Both the position numbers and the translations under genes were made by a program. From Saccharothrix tamanrassetensis (lineage in GTDB: Bacteria > Actinomycetota > Actinomycetes > Mycobacteriales > Pseudonocardiaceae): a DNA stretch of 64,000 bases. Positions within the stretch are counted from its first letter, which is position 1. Every line of letters begins with the position of its first letter. A model generated the notes under the pieces. The model was not told where the DNA came from. It saw only the letters and a program-made list of their open reading frames with translations, and did not search any database. The stretch is taken from contig NZ_JACHJN010000010.1 of NCBI RefSeq assembly GCF_014203665.1, positions 248,001 through 312,000 of the forward strand, read 5' to 3'. Shown here piece by piece: positions 15,486 through 24,644 of this stretch.

Positions 15486-16546
15486 GAGCGCTCCGCCGCG
15501 GGCCGCGCCGGCGCGCCGTCCTCCAGCAGGACCGGGGCGGCGGACCCACCGTCGACCGACACCACGAGCTGGCCGTCGACCGGCGCGGCGGGCCGGCCGT
15601 CCACCGAGACGACGAGCCGACCGTCACCCGACCCGGCCGGCTCGTCCTCCCCCGACGCAGCCGACGCCGCCGACGCCGCCGGCTGCGCCGCACCCGACCC
15701 CACCGACCCGCCGTCGCCGGGCTCGCCTTCGACCGACTCCACCGACCGGCCACCGACCGACCCGGCCGACCCGGCCGACCCGGCCGACCGGTCGTCGGTC
15801 GAACCCACCGGCGTGTCGCCGACCGATCCGACCGGCAGGCCGTCGACCGGCTGATCACCCACCGGCTCGCCACCCGCCGCTCGGGCACCGACCGCTTGGG
15901 CAACCACCGGCTGATCACCCACCGGTCGACCGCCGGCAGACCGGTCGTCGTCCGCTGTGGCGGACTGGTCGTCGGCCGGCGTGGGGATCGGACCGGAGGC
16001 GTCCCGGGGCAGCGGGACGTCGAGTTCCGCGCACCACCGGTCGAGCAGCTTCCGGCGCTCCACCAGGTCCGCCAGGACGGCCTGCGCCTCGGCCGTCGCG
16101 CTGCCGACGATCTCCCGCGCCATCCGGTCCGCCTCGGCCAGCCGCCGCTGGGTCTCCTGCTCGGTCTCGTCCAGCAGCACCGCCTGCCGCTCGGCGTACT
16201 GGTCGGCCTGCCGCAGGAGGGCCTCGCTGCGCTCCCGCGCTTCCTGCTCCTCCTTCTCCGCCTTCTGCCGCGCGACGTGCATCAGGTAGCGGATCGCACC
16301 GGAGACGGTGTTCTCCTTCGAGTAGCCCGCGTGCAGCATCCGGTACTCGCTGAGCTCGGACCGGGCGGCGTCGAGCTCCCGGTTGACGTCCTCCGCGGTC
16401 TCGATGGCCGCGTCCCGGTCGGTGCGCAGCAGCTCCAGCTGGTCGGTGAGGTGTTTGATCGCCGCGTCCACCTCACGCCGGTCGTAGCCGTTCCACTGCC
16501 GGTTGAAGTGCGGCCGCGCGCCCGGCTCGGGATCTCCGCTGGTCAT
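15482..16546 (-). CDS. DivIVA-like coiled-coil protein with long low-complexity tail
   Basis: A 354-residue cytoplasmic protein. Residues 12-45 (FNRQWNGYDRREVDAAIKHL) match the DivIVA-type N-terminal turn, and about 45-165 is a heptad-rich coiled coil (LRTDRDAAIETAEDVNREL and later AEADRMAREIVGSATAEAQA). From about 180 to the end it is Gly/Ser/Asp/Val repeats such as GDQPV, GSAGSAG and SVDGRP, with no fold visible. Polar-growth or septum functions are known for DivIVA proteins, but this one is not Wag31 itself. It is the first gene of a coupled pair with the DUF3152 gene. Confidence 0.75.
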   Translation of the reverse strand: MTSGDPEPGARPHFNRQWNGYDRREVDAAIKHLTDQLELLRTDRDAAIETAEDVNRELDAARSELSEYRMLHAGYSKENTVSGAIRYLMHVARQKAEKEEQEARERSEALLRQADQYAERQAVLLDETEQETQRRLAEADRMAREIVGSATAEAQAVLADLVERRKLLDRWCAELDVPLPRDASGPIPTPADDQSATADDDRSAGGRPVGDQPVVAQAVGARAAGGEPVGDQPVDGLPVGSVGDTPVGSTDDRSAGSAGSAGSVGGRSVESVEGEPGDGGSVGSGAAQPAASAASAASGEDEPAGSGDGRLVVSVDGRPAAPVDGQLVVSVDGGSAAPVLLEDGAPARPAAERS

Positions 16547-16609
16547 GTCGTTGCCCTCCTGCCACTCGCGACGGCACTGCTCCGGTCAGGCCCGCTCGGT
16601 CGTCGCCGG

Positions 16610-18178
16610 TTACAGCCCGGCCGTGTCGTAGCGGCAGGCCGCGTTCCACAGCAGGAACGACGGCGCGCCCGCGTCGGCCGACGCCTTCACCTGCGACTGC
16701 ACCTCGGCCGGTCCGTACGAGTGCGCCATGGAGAAGGCCTGGAGCCACGGGATGACCGTCGCCCCGGTGTCCTTGGTCAGGTTCATGAAGTCCGCGACCG
16801 AGGCGCGCACGATGTCGTAGGGCTTGCCCTCCGGGTGGTCCACGCCGTACTCGCCGGGCCCCCAGTGCGACGGGTAGACCATCGGCGCGACGTAGTCCAC
16901 GTACGGCGACATGGCCGGGATGTCCTGGGCGATGTCCGTGCCGCTGTGCGCGGCGATGCCGAACACCGAGGCACCGAGGTACGCGCCGAGCGGGCGCACG
17001 GCGTCCCGCGAGTCCCGCAGGAAGTCCACGATGGACTGCTCGGGGCTGACCGCCAGGCCGGCGAACAGCATCTGCCCCATCGGGCCGTCCGGTCGGCGCA
17101 CGTAGTCGTACAGGATGTCGTCGAAGCCCAGGGTGACCGCCTCCTTGGCGATCGCGATGTTGTACTCGCGGACCTCGGTGTTGGCGAAGTTGGTGAACGC
17201 GTACTCGCCGTAGTGCCCGGTCCACGGGGCACCGCCCTGGTTGCGGACGACCCGGTCCTGCGCGCCGGACTGCCAGGACGCCTTGCCCAGCACCGGGTCG
17301 CGGAACGCCACCAGCCGGCCGACCACCCGCAGCCCGAGCTTGTGCAGCTCGTCCACGGTCGCCTTGGCGTCGTAGTAGTTGCGGTTGGCGCCGATCTCCC
17401 GGGCCAGCGGCACCTGCGAGTCGTAGCCGATCTCGCCGCTCTCGTCCTTGACGTCGAGCTGCACGGTGTCGATCCGGCCTTCGCGGGCCAGCGCCAGCAC
17501 CGGGTCGCGCAGTTCGGGGGTGGCCCAGGCGGTGGCGCTCATGTGCACCGCGCGCATGCCGGGGTGCGGCACCTTCACCGCGACGTCGTGGTGGCCGGCG
17601 TTGCCCGCGGCGTCGTTGGCCTGGAGCCGGAGCCGGGTGGGCACGGAGGACAGCGACGCCTCGAACCGGCCGTCCTTGACCTGCACCTCCTGGTCGCCGA
17701 CGAGGACGGTGGACGCCCCGTCGGCGGTGCCGCGCACGGTCAGCGGACCGCGCGGCGACTTGGCCTCCACGTGGTCGACGGACACCTTCGGCGGGGTGTT
17801 GTCCACGGTGAAGCGGCGCTCCAGCAGCACGTCGGGCAGCCAGGGCAGCGGGTTGGCGGCCCGGACCGTCAGGGTGTGCGGCCCCTCGGCCAACTCGGGA
17901 GCGGCCAGCGTCATCCCATTTTCACCCTTTTGTGTTTCGATTGAGCGACCATCCACCGTGACTGTCACCCGTTCGAGTTCACGGGGGTCTGCGGTAGTAA
18001 TGGAAACGCGCTTGAAACCCGATTGGGTGACAATCGTCCCGTCGGCCAGCTCACCCACCGCGAGCCCGATGGACCGGCTCTGGACGAAAGTCGCGGCCAC
18101 CCCCGCGACCAGCAGCAACGCCAGCACGGCGGCCACCGGTATCAAAACGCGCTTCACCTTGGCCGGCTTATCCGTCAT
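16610..18178 (-). CDS. DUF4015 putative glycoside hydrolase, membrane-anchored
   Basis: A 522-residue protein with an N-terminal membrane anchor (VLIPVAAVLALLLVAGVAATF, about 10-30), an Ig-like stalk (about 50-210, including GPHTLTVRAANPL and TVDNTPPKV) and a C-terminal TIM-barrel domain of the DUF4015 glycoside hydrolase group. Barrel signatures are RAVHMSATAW, VQLDVKDESGEIGY, GLRVVGRLVAFRDP, FDDILYDYVRRPDG and YVDYVAPMVYPSHW. ATG at 18178 is used. It should act on an outside polysaccharide. It is divergent from a polysaccharide deacetylase (127 bp between), which points to a shared envelope-glycan role. Confidence 0.87.
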   Translation of the reverse strand: MTDKPAKVKRVLIPVAAVLALLLVAGVAATFVQSRSIGLAVGELADGTIVTQSGFKRVSITTADPRELERVTVTVDGRSIETQKGENGMTLAAPELAEGPHTLTVRAANPLPWLPDVLLERRFTVDNTPPKVSVDHVEAKSPRGPLTVRGTADGASTVLVGDQEVQVKDGRFEASLSSVPTRLRLQANDAAGNAGHHDVAVKVPHPGMRAVHMSATAWATPELRDPVLALAREGRIDTVQLDVKDESGEIGYDSQVPLAREIGANRNYYDAKATVDELHKLGLRVVGRLVAFRDPVLGKASWQSGAQDRVVRNQGGAPWTGHYGEYAFTNFANTEVREYNIAIAKEAVTLGFDDILYDYVRRPDGPMGQMLFAGLAVSPEQSIVDFLRDSRDAVRPLGAYLGASVFGIAAHSGTDIAQDIPAMSPYVDYVAPMVYPSHWGPGEYGVDHPEGKPYDIVRASVADFMNLTKDTGATVIPWLQAFSMAHSYGPAEVQSQVKASADAGAPSFLLWNAACRYDTAGL

Positions 18179-18305
18179 CGTGGACTCCGATCTGCTAACC
18201 ACTACCCAATGCGGCATGTACCTCGCCGGCGATCGGGCAAACCCGAATTCGTCCAAATGTGTCACACAGCGGGCAATCGCGTCGGACCGGCGTACCTTGC
18301 CGACC

Positions 18306-19352
18306 GTGAACAACACTGTGGTGTCACCGAAGCTGAGCCTCGCCGCCGCCGTCGCGCTCGTCGCGGCCACGTGCGCCTGCGCCGACGCTCCCGCGCAGCA
18401 GCCGGCCGCCACCCCGGCGGCGGGTTCCGCGGTGTCCGCGACGCTCGCGGCCTCGTCCGCCCCGCCCGACCCGGCCGCCGTGCGCGCGAACGAACTGGGG
18501 CAGGTGCCGATCCTGATGTACCACCGGCTGGTGGCGCAGCCGACGTCGGTCTACGACCGGACGCCGGAGGGGTTCCGCGCCGAGCTGGAACGGCTGGCCG
18601 CCGAGGACTACGTGCCGGTGACGACCGCCGAGTACGCGTCCGGCCGCATCGACATCCCGGCGGGCAAACACCCTGTGGTGCTCACCTTCGACGACGGCGA
18701 CCCGACCCAGTTCGCGCTGGACGGCGCGGGGCAGCCGGTGCCCGGCACCGCGATCGCCATCCTGCGCGAGGTGGCCGAGCGGCACCCCGGCTTCCGGCCG
18801 GTGGCGAGCCTGTACGTCAACGCGGCGCCGTTCGGGTCGCCGGACGGCACCGGTGTGCTGCCCTGGCTGCGCGACAACGGCTTCGAGATCGGCAACCACA
18901 CCCAGTACCACACCAACCTCGGCGCGGCGTCGGACCAGGAGGTGCAGCAGGCGATCGCATCGGGCAACCGGGAGATCGTCCAGGCCGTGCCCGGCTACCA
19001 GGTGTCCAGCCTCGCGCTGCCGTTCGGCGCGATCCCCGGCAACACCGCGCTGGCGATGCGCGGCGCGTCCGACGGCATGTCCTACGAGTACTCGTGCGTC
19101 CTGCTGGTCGGCTCGAACCCGGCCCCGTCGCCGTACGCCGCCGACTTCGACCCGCTCAACACGCCGCGCATCCGGTCCCAGGACGCGAGCGGGGAGGACT
19201 CCGCCTTCGGTTCCGCGGTGTGGCTGGACAAGCTGGCCGCCGCCCCGCAGACCCGCTACACCTCCGACGGGGTGCCCGACCGGGTCTCCTACCCCGCGGC
19301 GGGCGGCAACGCGCCGGCCCAGCGGTTCGCCGACCGGGCACTCGCGTACTGA
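18306..19352 (+). CDS. Secreted polysaccharide deacetylase (CE4-type)
   Basis: A 348-residue exported protein. The N-terminal hydrophobic stretch LSLAAAVALVAATCACA is a signal sequence; a lipobox is possible but not canonical. Residues about 65-330 form a NodB-type deacetylase: ILMYHRL, the catalytic Asp pair in LTFDDGD, FRPVASLYVNAAPFG and NHTQYH with the HxxxH metal motif. GTG at 18306 is the only sensible start. It most likely removes acetyl groups from a cell-wall or capsule glycan; divergent partner is the DUF4015 hydrolase. Long inserts after TFDDGD depart from compact CE4 enzymes. Confidence 0.88.
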   Translation: MNNTVVSPKLSLAAAVALVAATCACADAPAQQPAATPAAGSAVSATLAASSAPPDPAAVRANELGQVPILMYHRLVAQPTSVYDRTPEGFRAELERLAAEDYVPVTTAEYASGRIDIPAGKHPVVLTFDDGDPTQFALDGAGQPVPGTAIAILREVAERHPGFRPVASLYVNAAPFGSPDGTGVLPWLRDNGFEIGNHTQYHTNLGAASDQEVQQAIASGNREIVQAVPGYQVSSLALPFGAIPGNTALAMRGASDGMSYEYSCVLLVGSNPAPSPYAADFDPLNTPRIRSQDASGEDSAFGSAVWLDKLAAAPQTRYTSDGVPDRVSYPAAGGNAPAQRFADRALAY

Positions 19353-19494
19353 TCCGGTGGTACCCGTTCTCCGACCTGCTTTAACGGCCCGTGAGCGGAT
19401 TCCACCCGGTATGGGAGACATCGGCATGACACGGGTGACGTGCGGGCACTCCCAGGTGGAAGCCGGGTTGGCAGCCGCGAGGAGAGTGGGCACC

Positions 19495-19875
19495 ATGGAC
19501 CGCAACATCGATTGGGAGCCGTTCATCGAGTCGCTGCACGAGGCCGCCGGTCTCTGGGACCGCGGGCTGGCGTGGTGCGCCGAGCCCCCCGACCTCGGCA
19601 CCGCCGAGGAGGAGTTGGGCGACCAGGCGCCCCGCCGGGTCGTGCCGATCACCGCGGCCGAGGCCGAGCACCTGATGACCGCCGTGGCGTTCCTGGCCCG
19701 CAGGCTGAGCGTCGCCGCCGAGTCGGTCGTGTACACCACCGCCGAGTCCCGCCTGGAGCAGGACGACGGCGACCCGGACGAGCAGGCCGACGTGCTGTCC
19801 CTGACCGCGCTGCAAGCCCAGGCCATGCGGCACGCCGCCGACCTGGCCAGCGAGGTCTACCGGCGCTGCGCCTGA
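19495..19875 (+). CDS. Conserved-looking hypothetical protein, helical
   Basis: A 126-residue acidic protein that I do not recognise. It begins MDRNIDWEPFIESLHEAAGL and is rich in predicted helices (AEAEHLMTAVAFLARRLSVA, ALQAQAMRHAADLASEVYRRC). No membrane segment is present. ATG at 19495 has GAGGAGAG upstream. A sequence TGACACGGGTGACGTG about 53 bases before the start resembles the palindrome at 51606. The gene stands alone between the deacetylase and the MDR gene. Confidence 0.7.
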   Translation: MDRNIDWEPFIESLHEAAGLWDRGLAWCAEPPDLGTAEEELGDQAPRRVVPITAAEAEHLMTAVAFLARRLSVAAESVVYTTAESRLEQDDGDPDEQADVLSLTALQAQAMRHAADLASEVYRRCA

Positions 19876-20063
19876 GCACCGGGACCGCGTGCCACGCCTG
19901 CGCACCGGTCCCGGGCACTGCGTCTGCGCGCCGGTCCCGAGCGTTCGCGCATCGGCCCGAGCACCGGCAGGTCGAGGGGATCCCGCACCGCGGGATCCCT
20001 TGACCTCCAGTTAAGTCGAACTCCTACGGTCGCGTCCACAACCGACCAGAGGGGGACGACAGG

Positions 20064-21032
20064 ATGCGCGCCATCCGTCAGCACGAGTTCGGCCCGGCCG
20101 AGACGCTGCGCTACGAGGAGACACCCGACCCGGTCCCGCGAACGGGCCAGGTGCGGGTCACCGTCCGGGCCGCCGGGGTGCACCTGCTGGACACCTCGCT
20201 GCGCCGGGGTGAGGCCGGGGGGCCGTTCCCGTTGCCCGACCTGCCCATGACGCCGGGGCGGGAGGTCGCCGGGGTGGTGAGCGCACTCGGGGACGGCGTC
20301 GACCCGGCTTGGCTGGGCAGGCGGGTCGTCGGGCACCTCGGCGCGGCGCACGGCGGCTACGCCGAACTCGCCGTCGCGAACGTCGCCTCGCTGCACGAGC
20401 TGCCCGACCACGTCTCCGACGAGTCGGCGGTCGCCATGATCGGCACCGGGCGCACCAGCCGCGGCGTGCTGAACGTCGCCGAGCTGACCGGCGACGACGT
20501 GGTGCTGGTCCCGGCGGCGGCCGGTGGGCTCGGCGCGCTGCTCGTCCAGGAGGCCAGGGCGGTCGGCGCGAAGGTGGTCGGCGCGGTCAGCACCGGCAAG
20601 CTGGACGTGGTGCGGGAGCTCGGGGCCGACCTGGTGGTGGACTACACCCGCGACGACTGGGCGGACCGGGTGCGGGACGGGTTCGGCGAGGTGAGCGTGG
20701 TGCTCGACGGCGTCGGCGGCGTTCCGGGGCGGCAGGCGCTGGAACTGCTCGGGATCGGCGGTCGGATCGTGCTGTTCGGCTGGTCGTCCGGCGAGCCGAC
20801 CCGGATCGAGACCGCCGACCTGTACTCGCGCGGCCTGACCGCGTCCGTGGCGGTGGGCCCGAGGATCCTCAAGAGGATGAACCTGCGGGAGCTGGAGACG
20901 TCGGCGCTCAAGGCCCTCGCGGACGGGCGGTTGGTGCCGCTGACCACGTCGTTCCCGCTGGCGGACGCGGCCGGGGCGCACACCGCGCTGGAGAACCGGG
21001 CGACCACCGGCAAGGTCGTGCTCAAGCCCTGA
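20064..21032 (+). CDS. Zinc-independent MDR, quinone oxidoreductase-like
   Basis: A 322-residue medium-chain dehydrogenase/reductase. The GroES-like part begins MRAIRQHEFGPAETLRYEE and contains MTPGREVAGVV; the Rossmann part has VVLVPAAAGGLGALLVQEA, the NADP-binding turn, followed by VDYTRDDWADRV. Zinc-ligand cysteines are absent, so it belongs to the quinone oxidoreductase branch that uses NADPH. ATG follows AGAGGGGGACGACAGG. It is likely monocistronic, followed by repeats and a terminator. Natural substrate unknown. Confidence 0.9.
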   Translation: MRAIRQHEFGPAETLRYEETPDPVPRTGQVRVTVRAAGVHLLDTSLRRGEAGGPFPLPDLPMTPGREVAGVVSALGDGVDPAWLGRRVVGHLGAAHGGYAELAVANVASLHELPDHVSDESAVAMIGTGRTSRGVLNVAELTGDDVVLVPAAAGGLGALLVQEARAVGAKVVGAVSTGKLDVVRELGADLVVDYTRDDWADRVRDGFGEVSVVLDGVGGVPGRQALELLGIGGRIVLFGWSSGEPTRIETADLYSRGLTASVAVGPRILKRMNLRELETSALKALADGRLVPLTTSFPLADAAGAHTALENRATTGKVVLKP

Positions 21033-21048
21033 TCCCGGCCGACCGCCG

Positions 21049-21142
21049 GGCGACACCGCGAAACCGGCCGACTGGTGGCGCAACACCGCGAAACCGGCCG
21101 ACCGCTCAACGGCACCGCGAGCCCGGCTGATCGGTGGCAACA
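21049..21142. repeat. Three tandem copies of a roughly 30-bp unit
   Basis: The core ACACCGCGAAACCGGCCGAC recurs twice and a decayed third copy (GGCACCGCGAGCCCGGCTGA) follows, between the MDR stop codon and its terminator. Confidence 0.7.
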
Positions 21143-21174
21143 CCGTGCGCCCCGCCCGAAGGCGGGGCGCACGG
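21143..21174. terminator. Bidirectional terminator hairpin
   Basis: A perfect 14-bp stem (21143-21156 with 21161-21174) with a CGAA tetraloop lies between the convergent MDR and anti-sigma genes. Confidence 0.85.
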
Positions 21175-21197
21175 CCTCCCCGGTCAACCTGCGAGCT

Positions 21198-21890
21198 TCA
21201 GACCCGGACGGTGACGATGTGGTCGCCGTCGAAGTCGCGGATCTCCACGGCCGCCACGTCCTCCGGCGCGACCAGCGCCGAGCCGTCCAGGTTGGTGCCC
21301 TCCTTCTCGCCGAGCGCCGACACCAGCCAGCTGCCGGCTTCCTGCCGCGTGCCGTCCTTGGCGACCACGACGAGCTTGCACTTCTCGTTCTTCGCGATGC
21401 CCGCCACGGCCGCGTTCACCCGCACCCACCCGGCGGCGGGCCTGATCTGCACGGTCATCCGCGCGCCGGTCTCCGGGTCGACCCCGGTCGCGACCACGGT
21501 CCTCGGGTCGACCGTCGGCGTCACCACCGCCCCGACATCGGTCGGCGCGGTGCTCCGGCCGACCGCGAAGCCGCCACCCAGCACGACCGCCACGACGGCC
21601 GCCGCGACCAGCCCCAGCCCGACCCGCCGGCGCCGCACCTGACCGCCGCGCTCCGCGCGCACCCGCCGCAACGTCCGCTGCAACACCAGGTCCCCGCCCT
21701 CGGGCGGCCCGTCCAGCAGCATCTCGGGCGGCACGTCACCCATGGCGTCTTCCACGGCCCGAAGCCCGGCCAACTCGGTGCGGCACTGCGGGCAGGCCAC
21801 CAGGTGCTCCTCCACCGCGCGCACCTCCTGCTCCTCCAGAACGCCCAGTACGTAGGCGCCCAGTAGCTGTGGATCGTGGTTCGTGGTCAT
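21198..21890 (-). CDS. Membrane anti-sigma factor (RskA type)
   Basis: A 230-residue single-pass membrane protein. The N-terminal zinc-finger anti-sigma domain has the HxxxCxxC motif in HLVACPQC (about 29-36). Residues about 90-110 (VGLGLVAAAVVAVVLGGGFAV) cross the membrane and a C-terminal RskA-like extracytoplasmic domain follows (TGARMTVQIRP to the end). It should hold the adjacent ECF sigma factor until regulated proteolysis. Its ATG overlaps the sigma stop (ATGA), so the pair is coupled. The signal sensed is unknown. Confidence 0.9.
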   Translation of the reverse strand: MTTNHDPQLLGAYVLGVLEEQEVRAVEEHLVACPQCRTELAGLRAVEDAMGDVPPEMLLDGPPEGGDLVLQRTLRRVRAERGGQVRRRRVGLGLVAAAVVAVVLGGGFAVGRSTAPTDVGAVVTPTVDPRTVVATGVDPETGARMTVQIRPAAGWVRVNAAVAGIAKNEKCKLVVVAKDGTRQEAGSWLVSALGEKEGTNLDGSALVAPEDVAAVEIRDFDGDHIVTVRV

Positions 21891-22438
21891 CCGGCCACCC
21901 CCTTCAGCGCGACCTGTTGTCCGACGAACGTCTCCCGCAGGGCCCGCAACGCGTAGTGCGATCTCGATTTGACCGTGCCGGGCGGCACGCCCAACGCCTG
22001 GGCCGCCTCGGTCACCGTCCGGCCGCGGAAGTAGATCTCCACCAGCACGTCGCGGTGGTCCGACGACAGCCGGTCGAGCGCCTCCAGCACCACGACCGAG
22101 TTCACCACCGAGTCCGCGTGGTCCCGCTCCACCGGCGGCGTCGCGGGCGTCTCCGCCACCTCCCGGGGCCGCGCCGCCCGCGCCCTGATCCGGTCGGTGA
22201 CGATGTTGCGCGTCACCGTGAGCAGCCAGCCGCGCACCGAGCCCCTGCCGTTGACCAGGGCGTCCGGGTGTCGCCACGCGCGCACCAGGGTTTCCTGGAC
22301 GACGTCCTCCGCCGCCGCGCGGTCCCCGGTGAGCCTGGTGGCGTAGGCGAGCAGCGCCCGGCCGTGCTCCTCGTAGAGCGACCGGATCAGCGCCTCGTCG
22401 GCTGCGGTCTCCCGTTTCCGGGACCACAAAGCCGCCAT
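21887..22438 (-). CDS. ECF-type RNA polymerase sigma factor
   Basis: A 183-residue ECF sigma factor with regions 2 and 4 only: LYEEHGRALLAYATRLTGDRAAAEDVVQETLVRAW (about 20-55) and VLVEIYFRGRTVTEAAQALGVPPGTVKSRSHYALRAL (about 125-165). ATG at 22438 has GAGAGGAG upstream; a longer start to 22501 is less likely. Paired with the RskA-type gene downstream, it is probably a stress or envelope-responsive sigma factor. The group cannot be named from sequence alone. Confidence 0.92.
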   Translation of the reverse strand: MAALWSRKRETAADEALIRSLYEEHGRALLAYATRLTGDRAAAEDVVQETLVRAWRHPDALVNGRGSVRGWLLTVTRNIVTDRIRARAARPREVAETPATPPVERDHADSVVNSVVVLEALDRLSSDHRDVLVEIYFRGRTVTEAAQALGVPPGTVKSRSHYALRALRETFVGQQVALKGVAG

Positions 22439-22552
22439 CCACCCCACTCCTCTCGTCAACTCCCCCACCGCAGACACGGCTCCCGGCCGGCTCCGGTTCA
22501 AAGCGGGGCGAAAAAAGTCGGCCGGAGGGGCGGCCGGGGTGGCGACTGCCGA

Positions 22553-23470
22553 CTACGAGCAGGTCCCGCCCTGGTTGAGGCACGCCGCGATCCGCGCCAT
22601 CAGCGCGTCCGGCATGACGTTGACGAACATCGCGTGGTCGGTGCGCGGGTCGCGGTTCTGCTCCGGGAAGCTGTCCAGCGCGAACGGCCGTCCGGACGGC
22701 ACGTCGTAGGCCACCCGGACCCGCAGCCGCGGGATCGGGAACGTGCCCTGCGGGCAGGCGCCGTTGGCGGCCGGGAACGCGGTGTGCGCGCGGTGCGAGG
22801 CGCTGTCGGTGTTGCGGCCGTCCCAGCAGCTCGGGAAGTCGTAGGTGCGCAGCACTCGGCGGCCGTCCCCGCACATCGGGTACCGGTCGGTGTGCCGGTC
22901 CTCGTACCCGGTGCAGCTCCACTTCGCGGTGCCGCTGCCGGACGTCAGCGCGGCCGGGTCACCGGTGATCATGCGCAGGAACCGGGGCATCGGCACGACC
23001 TTGCCGACCGGGCTGCCGGTGAACGAGACCGCCACGGTGGCCGGTGCGAGCACCTCGCCGGTGTTGCCGTGCGCGCCGCCGCCGGGGGCGTGCGCGTCGT
23101 GGCCGCCGCGGTCGGTCAGCCGCAGCACGGGCCAGTAGTAGGTGGACAGGTCGCCGCCCGCGCAGGTGGTCGGCGCGGCGGCGAGCGACTGGTCGGTGCT
23201 GGTGTGGTCGGTGCTCACGTTGCCCACGTATTCGTGGGTGTGGTGCGCGCCGAACGGCTTGCCCGGCGCGATCACCATGTTGTCGGCGTTGAGGTGCCTG
23301 GTCTCGTTGCGGCCGCAGTCGACGGTGAACGTGCCGGTCGACGCGCCTTCGCCGACGGCCACCGCGTCCGCCGGGACCGGTACCTCGTCGATGGCCACGA
23401 ACCGCTCGTCGGCGTCGCACCCGGCGAGGAGGACGACGAGAAGCAGTGGGAGCAACCGCGTCACGGGCAC
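22553..23470 (-). CDS. DUF1996 lipoprotein
   Basis: A 305-residue exported protein. The N-terminus TRLLPLLLVVLLAGC carries a good lipobox with C near residue 18. A DUF1996 domain follows: HLNADNMVIAPGKPFGAHHTHEYVGN, then WPVLRLTD, PRFLRMITGDP and FPSCWDGRNTDSASHRAH, with many conserved histidines and cysteines. GTG at 23470 or 23464 gives the signal peptide directly. Biochemical function is not established. It is divergent from the PadR gene. Confidence 0.87.
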   Translation of the reverse strand: MPVTRLLPLLLVVLLAGCDADERFVAIDEVPVPADAVAVGEGASTGTFTVDCGRNETRHLNADNMVIAPGKPFGAHHTHEYVGNVSTDHTSTDQSLAAAPTTCAGGDLSTYYWPVLRLTDRGGHDAHAPGGGAHGNTGEVLAPATVAVSFTGSPVGKVVPMPRFLRMITGDPAALTSGSGTAKWSCTGYEDRHTDRYPMCGDGRRVLRTYDFPSCWDGRNTDSASHRAHTAFPAANGACPQGTFPIPRLRVRVAYDVPSGRPFALDSFPEQNRDPRTDHAMFVNVMPDALMARIAACLNQGGTCS

Positions 23471-23841
23471 AAGCTTGCCATTCCCGGTGCGGCGCAGGTG
23501 CATCCGTCCGGGCTCGGCGCGGTGAACGTGCGGTGCGCGGGCCACCCGGCGGCGGCCAGGGTGCTTGTCCTAGTTCTGCCTGTCCTGGTTCCGCCTGTGC
23601 TCGTTCTGCGCCTCGGGGTCCGGTCAGGCTGCGCGCCGGGTGCCCAGCGGGGACGGGTTGCGGCGGGGACGGTTCATCGGGGACGACCTCTCGTTGCAGG
23701 TGGGCACCCCTGACACGGACCCCTCGGGCGATCGGTTCAACGGGGTCCGGCACAGCTGCGGAACCCGGTTGCCCACCGCCGACCGGGTGATTCCCGCTCT
23801 TCGGCGGGCCGCCGACCACCGACCCTAGGTAGAGTTAGACC
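23471..23841. other. 371-bp divergent intergenic region with a 15-bp triple repeat
   Basis: No gene is supported. Three 15-bp units stand at 23566-23580, 23581-23595 and 23596-23610, the first TGTCCTAGTTCTGCC. Next to PadR, TAGAGT at 23830-23835 could be a -10 box placing the transcript start at or next to the ATG at 23842. Confidence 0.55.
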
Positions 23842-24183
23842 ATGGTTGCGGCGCGGAAGGGTCCGAAGATGACGTTGCCCACCCAGTTGGTGCTGGGTGT
23901 GCTGTTGGAAGACCCGGCCCTGGAGCGGTACGGGTTGGAGATCGGTCAGGTCGCCGGGTTGCCCAGCGGGACGGTGCACCCGATCCTCGCCCGGCTGGAG
24001 CAGTGCGGGTGGGTGCGGAGCCGGTGGGAGGACGCCGATCCCCGTGAGCGCGGTCGGCCGCGGCGCCGGTACTACCGGGTTGATCCGGACAGCATCGCGG
24101 TGGCCCGGGCGGCGATGGCACGGGCTCGGGGTGCCGTCGGGCGGCTCGGCCTGTTGCGACCTCACGCGGCAGGTGGCATATGA
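23842..24183 (+). CDS. PadR-family transcriptional regulator
   Basis: A 113-residue winged-helix regulator: LPTQLVLGVLLEDPALERYGL, then GLPSGTVHPILARLEQCGWV and GRPRRRYYRVD, the classic PadR order with the YYR wing. ATG at 23842 would be leaderless behind TAGAGT; ATG at 23869 with GGAAGGG is the alternative and gives a typical PadR start (MTLPTQ). It is the first of three overlapping genes with a helical protein and a cyclase-like protein, so it probably represses that operon in response to an unknown ligand. Confidence 0.87.
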   Translation: MVAARKGPKMTLPTQLVLGVLLEDPALERYGLEIGQVAGLPSGTVHPILARLEQCGWVRSRWEDADPRERGRPRRRYYRVDPDSIAVARAAMARARGAVGRLGLLRPHAAGGI

Positions 24184-24644
24184 CTCGGCGGGATCGGTTG
24201 GCGCGCATCAGGTTGCTGGCCCACGACCTCGAAGCCGTGCTGGACGGCAAGCTCGACCGGATACTGGACCGCAAGCTCGCGCACCACCTCGCACTGGAAC
24301 TGCGGCGGGCGTTGGAGCGCAATAAGGACGTGCGGCTGCGCGAAGTCTACGAACGGGTGCTGTGGCTGGAGTTCGCGGTGGAGCGGAATTACCTCGCCAC
24401 GGCCAGCTTCGAGCCCATGGTGGCCGCCGCCCGGATCATCCGGCTGGAGCTGGAGCCCCATCCGGACAGCCGGTTGCTGGGCCTCGCGGTAGCGGTGCTG
24501 CCGCCGAGTCACCAGGCCCGCTACCAGGAGGAGTTCCGCGCGGAGCTGGCCGACCTGCCGCCGTCCCGGCGGGTTCCGCACGCCTTGCGACTGCTGAGCC
24601 GGTCGTGGACGTTGCGCCGCGCGTTGCAGGTGGTCGGGCGATGA
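24180..24644 (+). CDS. Helical hypothetical protein in PadR operon
   Basis: A 154-residue basic protein that I do not recognise. It starts MTRRDRLARIRLLAHDLEAV and is mostly helical (LDRILDRKLAHHLALELRRAL, VYERVLWLEFAVERNYL). No convincing membrane helix is present. It overlaps both neighbours by ATGA, so all three proteins are made together. The C-terminus LPPSRRVPHALRLLSRSWTL resembles segments found next to PadR genes in other actinomycetes, but I cannot assign a family. Confidence 0.8.
   Translation: MTRRDRLARIRLLAHDLEAVLDGKLDRILDRKLAHHLALELRRALERNKDVRLREVYERVLWLEFAVERNYLATASFEPMVAAARIIRLELEPHPDSRLLGLAVAVLPPSHQARYQEEFRAELADLPPSRRVPHALRLLSRSWTLRRALQVVGR

Noticed and set aside
15896..17944. 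Long plus-strand open frame across DivIVA-like and DUF4015 genes
   Set aside because: Antisense shadow of two domain-bearing genes, no ribosome site and no family match.
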